This document shows positions 58,994 through 64,000 of a stretch of 64,000 nt of DNA, one piece after another; within the stretch, counting starts at the first letter, position 1, and each line of letters opens with the position of its first letter. Source of the stretch: Aquilaria yunnanensis. Taxonomy: Eukaryota; Streptophyta; Magnoliopsida; Malvales; Thymelaeaceae. The position numbers were made by a program, and so were the translations under genes. Below the pieces are notes generated by a model that saw nothing but the letters and a program-made list of their open reading frames with translations, ran no database searches and was not told where the DNA came from. Location of the stretch: positions 43,012,492 to 43,076,491 of the forward strand of contig CM077600.1 in NCBI GenBank assembly GCA_039654915.1. Direction: 5' to 3'.

Positions 58994-60150
58994 TGTTTGA
59001 ATTAGCACTTCCCCACTTCAGCTGTGTTGGGATGTGACAGGTTTAAACAGCATGAATAATATTTTAGACAAAATTCATCGAGTAAATATGCAGAAAAGGA
59101 AAAAGATGATGGGCATGTTAGATCTGACGCCTAGCTTGTCAAGTATTTGGCTTTCTCCTTCTATCCTATCACATATTAGGATCCTTTTTCTATCAAACGG
59201 CACATCTCTAAAGGAACATGTAGAAAGGCCTCGCGTCCTGGCAACCGTTTGTTGCAAGTTGAAGCACATAATCATGCCATGCACCGGTAGAAGTGAAATC
59301 ATGAGATTCAGAGAGTGAAAAAATTAAGCCAAAAGCAGGAGACAACACACTTTATATGTTATTGTTACTGCAGGAATTCCACTCAAAGTGGATTTTGAGA
59401 AAATAATTCACAAATGTCCAGCAAAAAATCATATCATTCCCGCCATCGGACACATGAACCAAAGTGCCTCTGTTTCGTACACATAAAATGAATCCACCAC
59501 CCAATAAAATAGTTCAGCGGGAAAGCAACTAAAGAACCAATGTCATAAAAAGCATCATGACCAGAAAAATAAACAACAAAATCAAAATCAAAAGTTGGCA
59601 CTAAAGCAAATTAACAAAAACAAACAAGACCCAAAGATATATCAAGGAAACAGAAGGAATACCTACATCAAAAGCTCCGGAAACTAATGCAGATTACGGA
59701 AGAAAAAAGGTTAAAAAACAAAGGCACATGGAAGACGAACCCTACGCGTCAGTGATGAGAGGATATGGAGAACGGAGAGGGGGCAAGCAACGGCCTCAAT
59801 AATATGAAGAAAGGAAACGATATTAAAAAAGAAACGAGACGTGTTGAAATTTAAAACGGCGAGCTTCAATCAACTAAATTTTTTTCTTCGTTTCGGTTGC
59901 CTTTTCAGATTTGCAGATGAATGACGAATCGAAGGAGAAGAAGAAACGAGAGATGGATGGAATGGAAGGAAGTTTTCGCAACGAAGGCGAAGGCTTATTT
60001 TATTTAAGGCAAAAAGATCCGGCGAGCATGGCACCACCCGCCATGTTGCCCTTCCTTCCCATGCGCTTTTGGTTTTAGAGCCTTCAGACAAAAAGATATA
60101 CTCGTCCAATTTCTATTCCAATTCTATGGTACGTTGAATAAATGACAAAT
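58994..60150 (-). other. Villin 5' leader, probable leader intron, and promoter region
   Basis: A candidate 5' UTR intron runs from a donor at 59662 (minus reading GATGTAG/GTATTCC) to an acceptor at 59022 (CACAG/CTGAAG), leaving a short leader of about 28 bp before the ATG. Villin genes commonly have such introns, but this one is inferred from splice signals only. Sequence to about 60110 is GC-richer than its surroundings and fits a transcription-start region. Confidence 0.45.
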
Positions 60151-62060
60151 CTATGAGCCGGTTTCTTATCACTCACTAAATGTATGTTGTTACTTGCTTA
60201 ACAAGCCATGCGGCCAAATGCACTTGCTTCTCTGTTAAACAAGTTGCACACGCAAAAACACTCGCGCCTTTATCAAAATGACCGTTGTAATTTTGGGAAG
60301 TTAAAGGAACCAAATTGACAAAAGGTTGTTTAACGTTAGCTCGGCAAACAACTCGTCGTAGGGTTTTCACAACAAAACATCTTCCATTGTAACATTTCTT
60401 GATGCATAGTTGACAGCAAGTTGGCTTCAATTATGTTTGTGTAACGGAGCTCCCGTAGGAGTTCCAATGGTCGTATCATGTGTTGAGACATTACTATGTG
60501 TCTGCTGCTACTAAACGTCAAATAACAATTTCTCCATATCTCTTATGCCTGTCCATTATATGAAAAGTCAACCCCGTACTTACTTATTTTCTCATAAGAA
60601 AAACAAAAAACATAAACTACTTGCTATAATCATGGTAGAACAACTTCCGCTCGAGTTACTGTTGAATAAATCCGACAGTAAGGTTCTCATTCAATTGCAA
60701 CAAGCGCTTGCTTGCTTTCCTATAACTATAACCCAAAGATGGAGAAAACTACTAGCAAATGCTAAACCATGCAAAATCAAATTAATACTAGCAACTAAAA
60801 CTGGGCAGAGACATAAGAACATATACTAACGAAAAAATTAAAATAATCCTGCCCTTCGCTGCTTCCCTCCACTTCACAGAAACTCCAGTGTTGCCAAAGA
60901 ATATTAACATCACTCGCAGCCTTCAACCTCATCATCTTCCATAGCTTTTACCATACACATCTGTTATGACTATTTGGTCATGTTCCATTTTGCCAATTCC
61001 CTCCTTCAAACCATCAATTTCATCCTCCTAGATTCAACAAACTTGGAACTTCCACTCAACCATGGCAAGGTGCAATTTGAATGCAAGTGTAACTTTGCAG
61101 CTCTACGTAAAGATTACATCCCCTGGAATTACTGGCAGTATTCTGTAATGACAATGCACGGTGAAATGAAGTTTCTTTGAACAATCAACTAATGCTGCTG
61201 ATTCTCAAATTTTCATAAGCATAGTATCAAGAGCAAGCTCATTTTGAAAAGTTGTAAAAATGTTTCATTTATCAGTTTAAGCTTCAGATAATAGCAAATG
61301 CAAGGTGAGGGCAAACCTCGAATTAGGATTTGCAAGCCTCATGGCTCCAAGCTCTCACTCTTTATCTTCTCCTACAGATGCGCAATTGATCTATGTTTCA
61401 AGAACCTCTGGAATGATACCTCAATCAGAGAAAATGCCTCAATTATTATGGTTAAGTGCCTGAACACACAGCATATTGTTCAAAACGCATTCAAACCATA
61501 ATCAGCATCGCATAATCTCATATAGGGGCCACTTCTCCCTTATCGGCAGTCAGAAAAATACACCTTCAAATTGATTGTATTGTACACAATAAGATGTTTC
61601 TTTTGTGCTCAAGAGCAACCGAAGCGATGAGTGAGCAAACATGCTTTCATGAAAACAACCATTCATATAAAAGAAAAGGCATGATTGAATGCAACTTCCA
61701 CGTTGTTTTCAAATCCTAATGGTAATATGATTGATTGTTGACAAAATGTTTCCCACAACGTGGATTATTTGACCAAGTATGAACAGGTGAGTATAAGAAC
61801 CAAAGCTGTAAAAACTATACGAGTATAAGCATCTATACTGCCGAGTAAGCTACCGAAAACCTCAAGAGATGAGAATTCCCTCTGCACCTCTCATCAGAAT
61901 ATCAGGTCTGCATTTTCAAATCTTATAAGGCAAATTCTATGAGCAATAAAGATGACAAACAAAGAGGATTTTGCCGAGTAACCTTGCATTGTAACAAACA
62001 CCCAGAAATGAAAATTAACAAGTAAACGAGGATTAAGGATCTAGAAACCCACATCATTTC
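60151..62060. other. Intergenic DNA between villin and the DTW gene
   Basis: Short open frames only, none resembling a known protein. The part nearest 62060 should contain the 3' UTR of the DTW gene. Confidence 0.5.
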
Positions 62061-62792
62061 TTATTCAGTTTCTTTCAGCTTGTTCTTTTTCAGCAGCTTC
62101 GGTCTGGGCTTTACTGGTTTCAAGAAACCAGCCTGCAATCTAACCATCTCTCTCAGCACCCCAATCAAAACCTCCTCAATCTCCTTTCCGTTATCAGGTT
62201 CGATTGCTCCCAAGCACCGAGCTACAGCCTCCAATGTACTGACACAACCTCCAAAAGGCTCCTTCCTCAAAACCAACTTATTGTCATAAATATTCCCACC
62301 CGCTGCTTTCTCATCGGTTTCATCCAAACAGACTCGAACTGTAAAATCTTTCAAAACCCCCTCGCTGGCGCTCACCATCTCCTTCGCGTGTTTCCAAGTG
62401 GCATCGAAAACGATCAGGAGCTGAGGAGTTTTGAGGAGATTGGATGATCTAAGTTGGGAGAGCGTGATGGCGGGTGAGGTAGGGGAATGCGGGAAGAGGT
62501 AGATGGCAGGGAGGGGTTGGTAGGGGAGGTGGTGGCGGTGGAGACGGCGGGCGGATACGGTGATGGAGTTGAGAAGTGATTTGGAAAGGAGAGGGGTTGT
62601 GTTGAGCTTGTGACGCGATTCATGAGGGTGGCGGAGGATCAAAATTTGGGTTCTGGTTGGGATTGGACTGCTTGGAAGCACGTGGCAGAGGCAGACTCGG
62701 ACTGGGCGGTCACACTTGCAGCAAACTTGGCGGCGGAAAGTAGGTGACGGCGGGGATGCGGCGGTGCTGGGGCTCGGTTCTTCTGCCTCCAT
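62061..62792 (-). CDS. DTW-domain protein, probable tRNA-uridine aminocarboxypropyltransferase (DTWD2-like)
   Basis: Single-exon 243-residue protein. Family members (TapT/DTWD1/DTWD2) transfer the 3-amino-3-carboxypropyl group from S-adenosylmethionine to tRNA uridines to make acp3U. Seen here: a cysteine cluster near the N-terminus (C24, C25, C27, C34, C36; CCKCDRPVRVCLC) typical of the putative zinc site; LILRHPHE (51-58); the name-giving D-x-T-W as DATW (130-133) in LIVFDATWKHAKEM; and RKEPFGGCVSTLEA (176-189), the conserved R.EP...C.ST.EA block. The C-terminal tail is basic (KPRPKLLKKNKLK). The start is the first ATG of the frame. Length fits the family, so it looks complete. Which tRNA it modifies is not known from sequence. 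Confidence 0.9.
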   Translation of the reverse strand: MEAEEPSPSTAASPPSPTFRRQVCCKCDRPVRVCLCHVLPSSPIPTRTQILILRHPHESRHKLNTTPLLSKSLLNSITVSARRLHRHHLPYQPLPAIYLFPHSPTSPAITLSQLRSSNLLKTPQLLIVFDATWKHAKEMVSASEGVLKDFTVRVCLDETDEKAAGGNIYDNKLVLRKEPFGGCVSTLEAVARCLGAIEPDNGKEIEEVLIGVLREMVRLQAGFLKPVKPRPKLLKKNKLKETE

Positions 62793-64000
62793 GATCCAGC
62801 TTCGACCAATCAGGAAATGGTAATGCTAATGGCAGTCTTTAATTATCCGCAAGCTAAAACCCAGAGCTCATCAGTAAAGCTCACCTTACTTTTCATAGAT
62901 ACCACTAAGCTTAATTTGTTTTCAAATTCATCATCGAACTCCCACTATTTTTCTATAATGGCCATGGAGTTGAATTTCCAATAACAAGAGCTATATGGAA
63001 TGATAGATTGCTGCCTATACGGCTATACTCGCTTTTTTTTTTTCCGGAAAGAAAAATCCCATCGAAATGTCAAAATAAAACAACACGCCACCAACTTACT
63101 ATAGTTTTTTGGTTTATTTAGTAGGTAGATTATTTTTATATAATTTTTGTTTAATAAGGACAGCAACAATCAATCATATACATGTTTTAACAGTTTGTTG
63201 ATGGATGGGAGCACGGCCAAAAACAATTTCCTCCATTTTATTAATAAGTTCTTTAAGTATTAACGAACAAATACACAAGCCCTAGAAAATTTCCATTTCT
63301 TTTACAATTTTTATTCCATAAATTACAAATCCATGAAAGAATTTTTTGTTAAATTGGAAAGTCTAGAATACGTTACGTACACTTTGTTGAAAGAAATTTA
63401 GAAAACAAAAAGAAAAGCTGTTAATGTTTTATTCCATAGAAAATTGAAGAGTAAAAGGGGTAAATATTTTACTCATGTTAGGCCAATCGAACAAATTTTC
63501 TGCTAATGTAATTTTTGAGCAAATATGCTGTTAATGTTTTATTCTTAGGCAAATAACCCACACCATTAAAGTTGTGTATTAATATAGACATGCCTGATGT
63601 GAATCATTGCCAAAAGAAATAGTGAAGGTATAGGGTTTTTTCAGCTATAAATGGAAAGTAAAAGCCCTGTAGCTGTTCGTTTTAATTGTTGATTAAGAAC
63701 ATTTAATTATGACTTATATCATTTTGAGATGTTAAAGTTTTGTTTAGACTTTAACCTTAAATTTATCAAATTTAAATTAAAAAAAATAAACTAAAACCGT
63801 ATTGGATATGTTTGAAGGTCAACATTACAACATACTCCAAGGAAAAAAAATTTCTTATCTTTGACACCCTTCAATAAGTAATTTTTCCCAAATATATCAC
63901 GTCGGCGGATAATTTACTTATGTCTCAAACATCAGTAATATATTTACCTCAAATATTAGTGAGTCATTTGTCTCACTGAACTAAGACTGGTACCATATTT
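62793..64000. other. DTW gene upstream region and AT-rich flank
   Basis: Promoter and 5' UTR of the DTW gene probably lie in the first 200 bp. The rest is AT-rich DNA with no reading frame or repeat structure that I can name. Confidence 0.45.

Noticed and set aside
61298..61501. 67-codon plus frame between villin and the DTW gene
   Set aside because: No similarity recognised, no neighbouring exon, and no composition shift.

Overview
This is a nuclear plant genome window, almost certainly from a eudicot. It has intron-rich genes with GT..AG introns, AT-rich spacers, and many plant-type transposons. All three host genes lie on the minus strand. Reading the window from right to left, which is the direction of transcription, they are: a single-exon DTW-domain tRNA-modification protein (62061-62792), a complete 23-exon villin of the VLN2/VLN3 type (48860-58993), and the first 28 coding exons of a full-length ABCA1 transporter (337-26564), which runs off the left edge before its second nucleotide-binding domain. 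From memory, Arabidopsis has ABCA1, VLN2 and a DTW-domain gene close together on chromosome 2 (around At2g41700-At2g41750), so the block looks like conserved microsynteny.

Layout. 1-26.6 kb: ABCA1 exons and introns. Intron 16 carries a complete Copia retrotransposon (8506-13473) with an open 1430-codon gag-pol frame, two LTRs that read as identical and a perfect 5-bp target duplication, in antisense orientation to ABCA1. The same intron has an RTE-like LINE remnant. Other ABCA1 introns hold members of a small TRIM family. 26.6-48.9 kb: a gene-free interval filled with transposons. These include a Pack-MULE that captured part of an ANTH-domain (clathrin-assembly) gene, a second MULE with a perfect 9-bp target duplication, two probable older MULE-like elements, MITEs, a decayed L1-type LINE, and two solo LTRs with perfect 5-bp duplications. 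48.9-59 kb: the villin gene, with an 11-nt microexon and a TRIM in one intron. 59-64 kb: intergenic DNA and the DTW gene.

The host genes have unrelated jobs (membrane transport, actin bundling, tRNA modification) and do not form a pathway. I saw no CRISPR array, rRNA or tRNA gene, and no gene system that looks truly new. The most notable points are the young Copia insertion, the Pack-MULE gene capture, the TRIM family shared by the introns of two genes, the villin microexon, and the nested insertions in a T-rich repeat tract. Exon boundaries were worked out by hand from splice signals and reading-frame continuity. Each listed exon was checked so that its length and phase agree with the protein it encodes.
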